From: Zingiber officinale
Taxonomy: Eukaryota > Streptophyta > Magnoliopsida > Zingiberales > Zingiberaceae
DNA: 64,000 nucleotides
Reading direction: 5' to 3'
Assembly (NCBI RefSeq): GCF_018446385.1
Contig: NC_056006.1
Coordinates: 1,240,001 to 1,304,000, forward strand
Part shown: piece by piece, positions 26,757 to 39,950 of the stretch
Position numbering within the stretch: the first letter of the stretch is position 1
How the letters are laid out: each line of letters starts with the position of its first letter
Program-made: the position numbers and the translations under genes
The notes under the pieces: model-generated
What the model was told of the DNA's origin: nothing
Database searches by the model: none
Seen by the model: the letters and a program-made list of their open reading frames with translations, nothing else

Positions 26757-27794
26757 AGTTTAAGTCTGGGGGGTGTCATGTACTGTTTAGTTTGGTTTTC
26801 AGTTTTTAGTTTTTGTTAGTTTTTCATGTTGGTTCTTATTTTCATTGCTTGTTGCTTTATTTTGCTTGTTTTTGAAATAATCATGACAAAAAAAAAAAAA
26901 TTGAGAACATCAAATCTTCACTTATATGCATTCTTGGATTCAAGTGAAATGTTAGCACGATTATTGTCTTGATTCATGATGTTCGAATGATGCTAGTAGT
27001 AAACTTTGTGTAGTTCTTTTTTCTATCTTGGGAAGCATTAATAAGCTAAGAATCTTATGGTGATGAGTTTTAGTTTTGGTTCAACCTTAAGGATTTTATC
27101 TTCACTACACTTGTGCTTGATGCTTGAATAGTTGATGTCATTGAAATAGTCATGATTCATCTTGTTTGCTTAGTACTTGGTTTCCATGGTGATTTCTCAA
27201 CTTTCATTTTGGTTACTGGATGAGGCTCAAATCATTAAAGCTCATTTGGAAAAATCAAAATATCCCAACATGTGTGCTAAAAGTACATTTGTGAATAAGT
27301 TTTGCACAATGCAAACACTTATAAAAAAAAATTAAAAAATAAGGGATATAAAAAACAGTTGTCATGAGTGGAATCTAGCAAGTCACCCCTTTGAGACCGA
27401 GTTAGGTTACTGGGGAAATGACTGCTTAGCTTCCCTTGAGATTGAGCACACCTTTGAGACCTTGGGTTAGTTGAGAAATATGAACCAAGTGAATGGTGAG
27501 TAAGTGCCTATCACTGGTTACTTGTCTTTCACTGGAAACACTAGGAATTCAAATTTGATGACGACTTGACTAGGACATGGATTGAAACTTGAAGGGTGTT
27601 GAGTTACTATTACACTGTGCACAAGATTCTTATGCTTGAACCATACTTTACTTGTTTCCATGATCACGCTTGTTAATGAAACATTTTGATAGAGTTAGGA
27701 AAGTGCACTAGGTTTTATGAATGTGTTGTAGAACATATGAATTTAGACTGCAGCATTTTGCTTGAGGACAAGCAAAGGTTTAAGTCTGGGGGTG
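26757..27794 (+). other. E2 3' spacer with two polypurine-like tracts
   Basis: Non-coding. A motif GTTTAAGTCTGGGGG occurs twice: about 26,757-26,776 right behind the third ORF and about 27,778-27,794 directly before the 3' LTR. Only the second is in the position of the functional polypurine tract. Confidence 0.7.
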
Positions 27795-29462
27795 TGATGT
27801 GCGTAGATTATATACTCTTTTATGCATGTTTTTACGCACATTTACATACTTTGAGCATGCTTGATCTATGCATTTTAATACTTCCAGCTTTCCTTTTAGT
27901 GTATTTACTCTTTTGGTTCGGAGATCTGCTTTTTGTGCATTTTCTGTACACAGGAGTCGAAATTGGTGAAGATTATGCGTCCTCGGGCAAGCTTGGAAGG
28001 AATTGAAGGGAGAGAGCATCAGGCCGTGTACCACACACGGCCGTGTAGTTTTAACAGGAAGGGAAGAGGACATGGCCGTGTGAATCTCACACGGCCGTGT
28101 CTTGATTTGAAGAAATTAGAGCAGATGCCTTACATGGCCGTGTAGATCTACACGGCCGTGTGAGGTTTCCCGAGGCCAAGCAGGTGGTGGCCGTGTGCAC
28201 CACACGGCCGTGTAGCATTTCCAGAGAACAGAAGGGTCCTGGCCGTGTGGATCTACACGGCCGTGCTTGGTTGCTTTAAAGAGAAGAGAGCTAGGCCGTG
28301 TGAGTCACACGGCCGTGCAGCTTTGGCAGAGAAGGAACTGGACATGGCCGTGTGAATCTCACACGGCCGTGTCATGGGGCCGTGTGGCGCCCGATTTCCT
28401 CCTCTATTTAAACCCTCCTTCATGAATTGAAAGGGGATCTCTTCCCCTTTGGGAGAAGGCAAGATTTGGTGGTTTCCTCCCATTCTTGGGAGGATTTCTG
28501 GGCGATTCGAGGGGAGTTCTTGACGATTTCGACTCCGGAGCGAGGATTGGATCCGAAGATGAGGCTTCTTCGTAGATAAGTTTTCTCTTTCCCCCTTTTC
28601 GTGGTTTCTTGGATTGGGGATTTAAGAAATGCTTGTAATCTTTATTTCTTCGGGTATTCTTCCTCGATTCATGGAGTATATCTTATATTCTAGGATTAAG
28701 GGAGTATTTGTATGATGGATTGATGTAATCTCTTATGGATTTGCCATTTTCTTGCTTCAATGACATTGTCTTGCTTGTATCAATTAGATCTTGAAAGATT
28801 AATGGTGATTTGTGCTTAATTCTCATTCTTGATTGATTGTTTGGATTTCTTGTGGACTTTGTAGAGATAAACTCTCACTCGATCATCCGAGGGATCCACG
28901 TGGCAGGTGCAAGCCCGTGTAAGGACGTTTGAGAGATAATCTTGAAGAGGAAATAGGAATATTCAAGAGAGTAGGATGGATCTTGTGATTAGTTTCTTGT
29001 ATCTTGATAGATTAATAAGTTGTGGGCTTCTATGTTGATATCCGAGGAAGGCATAGTAATAGGTGCGCTTCTGTGTAAGGATAACGTAGGTTCACGTCTA
29101 ATTGATCATATTTAGATACATTTCTCAGTCCTTAGCCGGTTATCTATTGCAAGAGAGAACCGACAACTTTCTACAAGTGTTTGGCAATTGAGGGATAAGA
29201 ATTGGTGAACCATTTACATTCAAGAAATCTTACAAAGAAACCGAAACTCCTAGAATCTCCCTTTATCATAACCCAAAACACTAAACTCTTGTTTGTTGAT
29301 CTTTAATATTAGATTTGTTTACCTTCACTTTGCATTTGAAACAATTGGATAGTCGTTTAGCTAATTCACATTGAGACATTTCTAGTGCTTATTCCAGTCC
29401 CTGTGGATACGATAATCTTTTATATTACTTGCGACATTTCCGTACACTTGCGGAGCGTAACA
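27795..29462 (+). repeat. 3' LTR of E2
   Basis: 1,668 bp, about 98.2% identical to the 5' LTR. It contains the same seven hairpins at 28,022-28,368. Confidence 0.93.
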
Positions 29463-29591
29463 GGCCTCCGGTCGACCATCACTCGCCTTACGTCCGACCG
29501 GTGATATATAGTGATCTACTTGGGGAGATTCTCGGTAATGTGCTCTGTGGAGACTGTTAGCAGTATTCTACCTTATGTCTTTGGCCGAGTG

Positions 29592-32303
29592 TGTAAAATA
29601 CCGGAAAATAGGCGAATATTAATAAGGGAATTTTTCGGAATTTTTGGAAATTTTTCGGGAATTTTTCGGAGCTCGTATGGACGAGTTAACGGGGACAAGA
29701 ACGGGACCCGGAAAAACCTGTTTAGGCTACCCTATTTAAGTGAGGAAATGTTTATATTTCCTTTTCCTTTTATATTTCTTTTTGCTTTATTCCTTTATTT
29801 GTTTTCTTTTCTTCTCCTTCGCCGAATACGCCCGAGCCATTCCCGACGCCGAGCCCTAACCGGCGCTCACGGCGGTTTTCTCCATTTCCTCTTCTCGGTT
29901 TCCTCCTCTCCTCTTACATCTTCTCTTTTTCTGCCCTAGCGCCTCGCCGACGTCGCTCCTCCTCAGCCTAGCGCCGGCAGCCGGCTGCCTTTCCTCTGCC
30001 GATCCCTTGCCGCTGCCCTCTTTGGATCGAAGCAGCGTCGGCCACTGAGACTTCCTCTCTTCTCCTCTGGTCCGACGAGCCACCGCCAGACACCTTTGTT
30101 CTCGGCCCCATCGCGGTAATCAGTAGCCACTGGACGTCGACACACAGAGATTACACCGTGCCCTAATCCTCCATCTCGCTGGCAACCGAGTACCACTGCC
30201 GGTGTTCTCCCGTGCCTGAGCTTTATCTCCTCTTCATAGTAAGGTTTTTCGGATGAGGTAATAACAAGTGGTTTCAGCAGTGATTCCGCAGTGTAAATTT
30301 GAGGTTTCCAGCAGCAATCAACCCTTGTTGGCAGTAACAAACCTTCAGTGGATCAGTGATACTTGCTGTGAATTTAGGTAAGGTGTAGGTGGTATAATTT
30401 TTACTGAGTTTGCCTTTAATTTGATTAGTGAAGGTGTTGGAATTGTGATTTAGGTTTATCGGTTTGGGAGATTGGCAATTTAATCTTGCTCCGACTGTTG
30501 ATTTACAGTAGCAACGTTTCCAACCAGATTTGGACAAATTGTAGAGGTAAGTTTGTATATGTACTAGATTTCATTCTAGTTGTGGACTTGTTAGGGTGCC
30601 CTAATTCTATTTAATCGTGATATGTGGCTTGAGTGGATTTGGGTTTTTCCTAATTTAGCCTTAAGGATTTTATTTAGCTATACATTTGGGTTAGCTAAAT
30701 ACATTATGTTTATATTGGTGACACAGGACCTTGACGCGAGACGGGTATCTCGGCGTCGGAATTTGACTGGATACGATCCTTTCTATTTTCGGAGGCGGGT
30801 ACTTTTGACTTATGTCATTTGATATGCTTAGTAATTAAATTAACATGTTGCATTAATTGTGTTTCTTATCTGTTTCGGTTAATCACTACCCAAATCTTAC
30901 ATGCTTGATTGATTGATTGGTTTTGCATCTCAGGTATATTTTACCTGTTTATACATGCTTATAGGGGTAGTGATATGCCATGCTTGACCATGTTCAGGAC
31001 CTAGGTTTTATACCTTCTGTATACCTTTGGATTGTTTTGGATTCGTTGACCTATGATGCATTTTTATATATGTATGGATTAGGTCAGGATGTTTATATGG
31101 TTATTGCCATGCATCATTTGCATGATTGCATGCTGTGCGATAGTCTGCTCCATTATTATTGAGCACATCGCCAGTTACATGGATCTGCACACACCACCAC
31201 TCACGGGTTAGTGGTCGATTCAGGATGAGTGTGTTGCAGCAGGGACTCTGTTAGGCACCGTTGGTCCGCTCATGGGTAGTGTGACACAACGTGTTATCCG
31301 GCAGGGATTCCTCCCCGTATTTATGTACCGGGAGTTGAGAGCATTGCGCTCCCCCATCTATGATTTGGGGTAGGAGGATAGGTGTACTCCGACAGCATCC
31401 CGTCCACTCGGTCACTCATCAGGAGTAGTGACGACAGAGTGCACGGTTGTCACAGCCCTACCCACTCGGCCTCACTTTTGTATGAGATGATCGACTGGCG
31501 TCAGGGGTGACCAGGACGCATCATTGGCATCATATGCATGATGCATTTATTGCTTGTGTTTGTGTTTGCTGCATTTATATGCTGCATATTGTTTGGATGC
31601 CTATGTTTGACATGCATACAGGATTTCCTTATCCCTCGGACTGTTTGACTTTATACTCATGACCTGGTTAGTACAGTATTCTCCTGTTTATTTCAGATGC
31701 ATTCTTATCTTTCTTATCAGGAGACTGTACGCATGATTAGTGCTAGGTGTTGTTTCTTTACTTTGCATATCAACTGTACCTGCTGAGTGTTGGACTCACC
31801 CCGCCTCCATTGTTGATATTTTCAAGTTGATGCTGTCAGGAGGGAGTTCCAGTCGCTAGTCCTCACTGCACGTAGTGCTGGTCCTGCAGACCTCCAGATA
31901 TTTGCTATCGTTTGTATTATTTTTGATTCTCACTTGACTATATTTGGATTTGGATGTTGATTACTTAGATATCATATAAGTTGTCTCGTTGATGGATTTG
32001 TTTTCGATTTTATACTACTACATGCCTGCCTGGACGGCAGAAGAGGTAAGGAAAATCGGATTTGGGCTTTACGAGTGTAGTTGAGTAGGGTTGATTTCGA
32101 GTCAGAGTATTATTACTGCGTAGTTGTGTCAGCCAGAGGCTGAATATATATATAAACTGCGTGGTGATTGATTTTATTTATTGTTATGATTCCAGCCGCC
32201 TGTGGCTGAGTATTTAGTGCTTGTAGAAATTTTTGATTGTCCGCCGTACAGGGGAGATGCTGCCGAAATTTTCTCGGACAGGGACTCCTCTGGGGGCGTG
32301 ACA
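29592..32303 (+). repeat. 5' LTR of E3
   Basis: Long LTR. The GC-rich part at 29,820-30,240 yields spurious ORFs on the minus strand that recur in the 3' LTR. I see no gene in it. Confidence 0.93.
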
Positions 32304-32560
32304 ATTTAGTGGTATCAGAGCAGGTATACGATACTTGCTATACGTTTTGGATTTTTGAGATTTATCTGATATCAATTTATTTGGTATCAGAGCGCATGTT
32401 TTGCGATTCTTTGTTTACGTATTTTGGATTTTTGGGAAAATCTGATACCAATTTATTATTGGTATCAAAGCGCCAGGTTTGGGCGATACTTGTTTTTATT
32501 TGTGTGATGCAGATTTTCGAGATTTGGCTGATACCAATTTATTGGTATCAGAGCGGGTTA
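32304..32560 (+). repeat. Fourfold repeated primer binding site of E3
   Basis: TGGTATCAGAGC occurs at 32,310-32,321 (the true PBS position), 32,382-32,393, 32,460-32,471 (one mismatch) and 32,543-32,554. The spacings are 72, 78 and 83 bp. Copies 2-4 are each preceded by their own inverted complement. At 32,528-32,551 the arms CTGATACCAAT and ATTGGTATCAG are separated by 2 bases. Confidence 0.9.
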
Positions 32561-35500
32561 TGATACCTGCTTTTAGTATTCTGTATATATTGTGCTAGCC
32601 CAAGTTGGCGGTTCAGACTGGGTAGTTATTTTGGTTCCGCGGATTTTCCATTACGTATATGTTTTGGACTTTTTGTTTCGGATTTATATGGATTTTCGGT
32701 GATTTTCATGTTCGGAATTTTGAGGTCAGAAGTTGGGGACTGGACAGCGACGGAACATCTCCAGACGGCATATAGGTATGATGTTTAATTTTATAGTTTA
32801 TGACAGGTATTAGCATTCTTTATTTAGTACTTGTCTGGATGTTGTAGCACATATTACATGTGATGGGTTATCCATTGAGCATGATTGACCTTAATAGATA
32901 TCAAGGATTATTATCTCTAGTGATTTTCTTATCATAGCATCAGTAGTTTTATCTTCTGTTACTACTAGTAGGAGATGGAGGCACATATCAGCCTCTACTA
33001 TTGTTAGCTGGGTAATGGATGATATCTATATATTCCTGTGGACTTAGCCAGTAGAGTTTTTATACTCGTATCTTTTGGATGTTAGGGTATCAGGTACGAT
33101 GGAAATTGATCATTGGGGGTTACCATGTTTGATCATTGTTGAGAATGGTTTGAGGTTGAGGGATATTGTGAGATCATATATTATGATATGTTGATTTCTA
33201 ATGATTTATGAGAGTAAATGTTATGTGGTTGTTTGATGATCAATTACTAGATATTTGTTTTGATGATCTATTAGTGGATAACTATTTTGATGATTTATAT
33301 TTGGGTTGTCATTGATGGTGACATAGTTAGTGTCATTTATAATATTCACAGGTTTGATGATTATGGTTGGTGATCAGATTATAAATTTGGTGCTAGAGAG
33401 TTTATGGTTGAGTGTGCCTATGAGATTTTAATAATCTGGTTAGTTGTGGTTAGTTAAAAGGATGATAAAATGGATAATTGTTCATCTGATATTGAACTAT
33501 GTGGATAAATAATGATTTAATGTTTTGAATGCTAACTTACCCTCATGGAGAGTAGAGACTTATTCATCTGATATTAGTGGGCTGATATTTTTGAGGATAA
33601 AAAAAAAATGAGGGTGTCTCGATGATATTGAATTCTAGTTTTTTCTTTTGGGTCGTACACATTTATTCATATGATATTATGTGGATTGACATTCTCTAGT
33701 TTGAGATGATGTATTAGTGTTGAATTGACCCATGAACTGATTTAGTTATTTGATAATGTAGTATACCATTTGATCGTGGTTTGATATACCTTAGTTGCTT
33801 GTGGAGGATTAAGGTATTCTTGATTAGTTAGTAGATGAATGATTTAGTTTTGTTGGTTGATCAGTAGAGGATTGTCATACTCTATTTTTAGAGGTTTGAA
33901 CTTTTAGGTTGTTTGTGCTTAGTTATGTATCTAGAGCACATTTGGGTACATGCTTTGTACTGACGTGAAAATGACTGATTTAGCCATATATCATTATCGG
34001 CTTGGATAGGTTATAAAGGATCGATGTATCCTATTCCATGAAGATTTTGACCATGGATTGTATATACCTGGTGGGATAACTTAGAGGGTGCTTTGGGATA
34101 TGTGACCCCGCTGATGTAAGGAAGTGTAGAGCTAATTGCTTAACACTTATGGGATACAATCGCTACTAGTGTAAACTGGGAGAGTATATTTGGATTTATG
34201 ATGATAAAATTTTTCCCATTGGATATAGTCTTGGTAGTGTATGACATTGACTGGCAATGTTATACCACGGTGTGTATATTTTTCTTGTCCGATACCAGTT
34301 CCTTTGAACCTAGAGCAGGGTTGTTACTGGATAATTAGGCTGCTTTATTTTGGGTTGCCTTTGATTGATGTATTCATGCTTGATACATATGCATGAATTT
34401 TGTTTAGATATACCGGTAACCCATGAGTGTTGGTAGCATAAGGTTGGTCTCTTTGATTGAGCTGGTGTGCTGATTTTGCATGTCTATGTTACATGTATAT
34501 TATGATTGTTATGTGTTGTAGGAGTCATGTGGTAGACTGCTCATTTGCAAGTAGTATATGTATCCATGTTCTGATATGGTTTGAAGTTTCCTTGTGGATC
34601 ATAGCTATGTAGTTCGGTGTATGTATCTGGATGTATTATTGAAGATATCTTGTTGATTAAATCCGAGATGTAGTATAAGTACATCGGTGGTGTTTTGATG
34701 GAGGCATTTTGTCGATTTAATCTGAGTTGTGATATGTACATATGTGTTTGGTGTGGTATCTGAGGTATCTTTTTGATTAGGTTTGATTTGTGAGTGCACC
34801 TGGGTTTAGTATGTTTTATTGGAAGCATATGTCGGTTATACGATATGTTATGTGAGTGCTGTTTGAGGTGTATTGTTGATTTTACCTATGTTGATTTTGT
34901 ACACGTGTTCGGTATGTATTGTTGGATGTATCATACTGAATATACCTGAGTTGTGAGTATGTTGCATGTGTGCTAGGTGTATACATTGGTAGCAGTATGA
35001 TGATTTTACTTATACTGAATGCAGAATGTGGAGTGACTGCATTATGTCGTTTGTTGGATTAACCCATCAACTAATTTTCCTATCAGTGGATGACCCACTA
35101 GGATGCTGATAGAGTTGATGATGGATTTGATTAGTTACTAGGTAGTTATAGCCTAGGCTAACCACAGTAATTTGTGGTAGAGAGATCTTGTACAATCTCT
35201 AGCTGGATAGTTAGGTGTCTTGGGGTACTTATGTATTATTTTGTGGTGAAGCGTTGCTCCCACATATTACGGATTACTGGTAGCGGAGCATTGCTCATAT
35301 ATTTATTGCAGATACATATTTCAGATTATTTGTGGTGGAGTGTTGCTCCCACATATTGAGGATTTCTTGTGGTAGAGCGTTGCTCCCACATATGTGGTGT
35401 TCCTGTGATGGAGCGTTGCTCTCACCCTGGAGGATTTATTCTTTGGTGATTTATGTTAATGATGATCAGATTTTTCGATTTATTATCGGAGATCTTATGG

Positions 35501-35900
35501 ATAGGAATGTCTGTGATACGGACATTATGTGTCTTGGTTTTTGCCATATAGGCTTACAGTGCCTTAGATGTTTTTAGAGATTTGGTGATTTTGGTATTTC
35601 CAGGATGTTTGGATAGGTTTCCATTGTCTTTTTGGACGATGTTGTGATCTATTTCGGATCCGCGGTGAGTCGCGCACATCATTTTTTGCATAGATCTAGA
35701 GATGATTCGACAAGAACATCTATATGTGATTATCAGTAGTGCTGGTTTGGATTGTCTTTTGTTATGATGTTTAGGACACACGGTCACCAGTAGGAGTGTA
35801 CCGTGGTTCCACAGGAGATAGAAGTTGTTACCGTTGGGAGTAGCCGAAATCAGTGTAGGAGATCCGCAGTCTTTTGTGACTCACAGGATATTACAGACCT
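32561..35900 (+). other. Non-coding interior of E3
   Basis: The gag, protease and RT region expected here is absent. The sequence is AT-rich, with no open frame above about 80 codons and no recognisable motif. It may be unrelated filler DNA acquired by the element. Imperfect repeats with GAGCGTTGCTC lie at 35,235-35,430. Confidence 0.6.
35235..35430 (+). repeat. Imperfect repeats around GAGCGTTGCTC
   Basis: Five imperfect copies of a unit like GTGGTGGAGCGTTGCTCCCACATAT at about 35,240, 35,275, 35,332, 35,368 and 35,404. Each core GAGC-GTT-GCTC is a small hairpin. Confidence 0.7.
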
Positions 35901-35929
35901 TTCGTCGAGGGTTGCTTCCGCATAGCTAT

Positions 35930-37109
35930 GCTACGTTCACGCGTGACTATGAAAGGCGTGAAGTTATTTGGACTGAGGATTGCAAGACCAGCTTCTAGGA
36001 GCTGAAGCGGAGATTAGTGTCTGCTTTGATTTTTGGTTTTTTTTACCTTCGGAAGAGGACGAATTTGTCCTCTATACCGACGCGTCTCTACAGGGTATGA
36101 GTGTTGTTCTGGTGCAGCACGGTAGAGTATTCTTATATGCTTCTCGATAGTTGAGGGAGCCTGAGAAGAAAATACTCAGTTCATGATCTGGAGTTGGCCG
36201 CTGTTATTTTTGCCCTGAAGATGTGGCGGCAGTACCTGTATGATATTACATTGAGATTCTCACTGCCCATCGGAGTCTCAAATATCTGTTCACTCAGAAG
36301 GAACTTAATCTTCGACCGAGGAGATAGATGGAGTTCCTGAAGTATTATGATTGTACCATTAGCTATCACCTGGGAAAAGCTAATGTGGTTACCGATGCAC
36401 TTAGCTAGAGGTCCAGAGGGACTTTAGCTTGTCACCGAGTTGTGGACACAGATTTGATTCAGGATTTCTCTGAGTTAGACATGGAGGAACAGGGACAGAC
36501 AGAGCAGGGTATTCTTGTTACCATAGTTGCTCAGTCGTCGATCAGGACGAGAATCCGAGAGACCCAGTGTTGAGACCTCATGGAGCTCAACGTGAGGCAA
36601 AGTGGTCCATGTTATCAGCAGAGGATGTCAGAGGCATAAGACTGCCAGAAGTGTTATGCTGACCGGAGTCGGAGACCCTTAGAGTTCTCCATTTGCGACC
36701 AGGTATTTTTATGAGTTTCACCCACGAAAGGGGTGAAGAGATTGACCTCAGAGGTAAGCTAGCTCCGCGATACATTGGACCTTTCCAGATCTCGGAAAGG
36801 ATTGGAGCAGTAGTTTATCGGTTGGCACTATTGCCGTCCTTGGTAGGCGTTCACGCCGTATTCCACGTATCTACGCTGAGGAGATACGTACCCGATCTGA
36901 TACATGTGTTGACAGATATCTCAGTTTTCGTTCATCCTGACGTCACTTATGAGGAGATTCCGGTACGGATTCTCGATCAGAAAGAGCGTCAGTTGCGGAA
37001 TAAGACTATCCGGCTGGTTAAAGTGGGATGGCAGCATCATTCGGACGAGGAGGCTACTTGGGAGCTCGAGGATACTATCCGAGCTCGATACCTCCATCTT
37101 TTCACTTGA
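35930..37109 (+). pseudogene. E3 RNase H and integrase C-terminus with chromodomain, remnant
   Basis: From about 35,965 the translation shows the end of RT and the RNase H of a Ty3/gypsy chromovirus (DEFVLYTDASLQGM, SLKYLFTQKELNLRPR, YHLGKANVV.DALS), with several stops and frameshifts. The integrase catalytic core is deleted. The frame 36,693-37,109 is open and covers the integrase C-terminal domain (LRGKLAPRYIGPFQI, LVGVHAVFHVSTLRRY). It ends in a chromodomain-like segment (VKVGWQHHSDEEATWELED). Such domains target chromoviruses to chromatin. Nothing here can catalyse transposition. Confidence 0.85.
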
Positions 37110-37220
37110 GATATGTGATTTAATTTACCGTTCAGCATTTTATACTCTTTACCTGTTGTTAGTATGTGCTGATGGTAGATAACGAAATTTGGGGACCAAA
37201 TTTTTATTAGTGGGGGAGAA

Positions 37221-39950
37221 TGTAAAATACCGGAAAATAGGCGAATATTAATAAGGGAATTTTTCGGAATTTTTGGAAATTTTTCGGGAATTTTTCGGAG
37301 CTCGTATGGACGAGTTAACGGGGACAAGAACGGGACCCGGAAAAACCTGTTTAGGCTATCCTATTTAAATGAGGAAATGTTTATATTTCCTTTTCCTTTT
37401 ATATTTCTTTTTGCTTTATTCCTTTATTTGTTTTCTTTTCTTCTCCTTCGCCGAATACGCCCGAGCCATTCCCGACGCCGAGCCCTAACCGGCGCTCACG
37501 GCGGTTTTCTCCATTTCCTCTTCTCGGTTTCCTCCTCTCCTCTTACATCTTCTCTTTTTCTGCCCTAGCGCCTCGCCGACGTCGCTCCTCCTCAGCCTAG
37601 CGCCGGCAGCCGGCTGCCTTTCCTCTGCCGATCCCTTGCCGCTGCCCTCTTTGGATCGAAGCAGCGTCGGCCACTGAGACTTCCTCTCTTCTCCTCTGGT
37701 CCGACGAGCCACCGCCAGACACCTTTGTTCTCGGCCCCATCGCGGTAATCAGTAGCCACTGGACGTCGACACACAGAGATTACACCGTGCCCTAATCCTC
37801 CATCTCGCTGGCAACCGAGTACCACTGCCGGTGTTCTCCCGTGCCTGAGCTTTATCTCCTCTTCATAGTAAGGTTTTTCGGATGAGGTAATAACAAGTGG
37901 TTTCAGCAGTGATTCCGCAGTGTAAATTTGAGGTTTCCAGCAGCAATCAACCCTTGTTGGCAGTAACAAACCTTCAGTGGATCAGTGATACTTGCTGTGA
38001 ATTTAGGTAAGGTGTAGGTGGTATAATTTTTACTGAGTTTGCCTTTAATTTGATTAGTGAAGGTGTTGGAATTGTGATTTAGGTTTATCGGTTTGGGAGA
38101 TTGGCAATTTAATCTTGCTCCGACTGTTGATTTACAGTAGCAACGTTTCCAACCAGATTTGGACAAATTGTAGAGGTAAGTTTGTATATGTACTAGATTT
38201 CATTCTAGTTGTGGACTTGTTAGGGTGCCCTAATTCTATTTAATCGTGATATGTGGCTTGAGTGGATTTGGGTTTTTCCTAATTTAGCCTTAAGGATTTT
38301 ATTTAGCTATACATTTGGGTTAGCTAAATACATTATGTTTATATTGGTGACACAGGACCTTGACGCGAGACGGGTATCTCGGCGTCGGAATTTGACTGGA
38401 TACGATCCTTTCTATTTTCGGAGGCGGGTACTTTTGACTTATGTCATTTGATATGCTTAGTAATTAAATTAACATGTTGCATTAATTGTGTTTCTTATCT
38501 GTTTTCGGTTAATCACTACCCAAATCTTACATGCTTGATTGATTGATTGGTTTTGCATCTCAGGTATATTTTACCTGTTTATACATGCTTATAGGGGTAG
38601 TGATATGCCATGCTTGACCATGTTCAGGACCTAGGTTTTATACCTTCTGTATACCTTTGGATTGTTTTGGATTCGTTGACCTATGATGCATTTTTATATA
38701 TGTATGGATTAGGTCAGGATGTTTATATGGTTATTGCCATGCATCATTTGCATGATTGCATGCTGTGCGATAGTCCGCTCCATTATTATTGAGCACATCG
38801 CCAGTTACATGGATCTGCACACACCACCACTCATGGGTTAGTGGTCGATTCAGGATGAGTGTGTTGCAGCAGGGACTCTGTTAGGCACCGTTGGTCCGCT
38901 CATGGGTAGTGTGACATAACGTGTTATCCGGCAGGGATTCCTCCCCGTATTTGAGTACCGGGAGTTGAGAGCATTGCGCTCCCCCATCTATGATTTGGGG
39001 TAGGAGGATAGGTGTACTCCGACAGCATCCCGTCCACTCGGTCACTCATCAGGAGTAGTGACGACAGAGTGCACGGTTGTCACAGCCCTACCCACTCGGC
39101 CTCACTTTTGTATGAGATGATCGACTGGCGTCAGGGGTGACCAGGACGCATCATTGGCATCATATGCATGATGCATTTATTGCTTGTGTTTGTGTTTGCT
39201 GCATTTATATGCTGCATATTGTTTGGATGCCTATATTTGACATGCATACAGGATTTCCTTATCCCTCGGACTGTTTGACTTTATACTCAGGACCTGGTTA
39301 GTACAGTATTCTCCTGTTTATTTCAGATGCATTCTTATCTTTCTTATCAGGAGACTGTACGCATGATTAGTGCTAGGTGTTGTTTCTTTACTTTGCATAT
39401 CAACTGTACCTGCTGAGTGTTGGACTCACCCCGCCTCCATTGTTGATATTTTCAGGTTGATGCTGTCAGGAGGGAGTTCCAGTCGCTAGTCCTCACTGCA
39501 CGTAGTGCTGGTCCTGCAGACCTCCAGATATTTGCTATCGTTTGTATTATTTTTGATTTTCACTTGACTATATTTGGATTTGGATGTTGATTACTTAGAT
39601 ATCATATAAGTTGTCTCGTTGATGGATTTGTTTTCGATTTTATACTACTACATGCCTGCCTGGACGGCAGAAGAGGTAAGGAAAATCGGATTTGGGCTTT
39701 ACGAGTGTAGTTGAGTAGGGTTGATTTCGAGTCAGAGTATTACTACGTTGTTTATTTTATTACTGCGTGGTTGTGTCAGCCAGAGGCTGAATATATATAT
39801 AAACTGCGTGGTGATTGATTTTATTTATTGTTATGATTCCAGCCGCCTGTGGCTGAGTATTTAGTGCTTGTAGAAATTTTTGATTGTCCGCCGTACAGGG
39901 GAGATGCTGCCGAAATTTTCTCGGACAGGGACTCCTCTGGGGGCGTGACA
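37221..39950 (+). repeat. 3' LTR of E3
   Basis: 2,730 bp, near-identical to the 5' LTR. It has an extra 18 bp near 39,745. Confidence 0.93.

Larger units (their letters stand above)
18975..29462 (+). mobile_element. Athila-like Ty3/gypsy element E2
   Basis: Complete insertion of 10.5 kb in the E1 LTR. LTRs of 1,668 bp each lie at 18,975-20,642 and 27,795-29,462 (TGATGT...GTAACA). The target duplication is GGCCT (18,970-18,974, 29,463-29,467). The Arg-tRNA-type PBS TGGCGTCGTTGCCGGGGA follows the 5' LTR and a polypurine tract (AAGTCTGGGGGTG) precedes the 3' LTR. About 30 LTR differences (98.2% identity) suggest an age below 1 My. It carries gag-RT-RNase H-integrase plus a third ORF downstream of pol, the Athila arrangement. 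Broken frames and a missing protease make it non-autonomous. Confidence 0.95.
29592..39950 (+). mobile_element. Tekay-type chromovirus derivative E3 (Ty3/gypsy)
   Basis: 10.36-kb insertion in the E1 LTR. LTRs lie at 29,592-32,303 (2,712 bp) and 37,221-39,950 (2,730 bp), both TGTAAAATACC...GGGGGCGTGACA. The target duplication is GAGTG (29,587-29,591 and 39,951-39,955). The PBS TGGTATCAGAGC is at 32,310 and the polypurine tract AGTGGGGGAGAA just before 37,221. The LTRs differ by about 13 substitutions plus one 18-bp indel, so the insertion is very young. The internal region is mostly non-coding and keeps only RNase H and the integrase C-terminal chromodomain. It must have moved with enzymes from relatives. 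Confidence 0.95.

Noticed and set aside
29856-30340. Minus-strand ORFs of 75-125 codons in the E3 LTR, repeated at 37,485-37,969
   Set aside because: They recur because the LTR is repeated. The Arg-rich composition is a by-product of the GC-rich tract; no domain or start context supports them.
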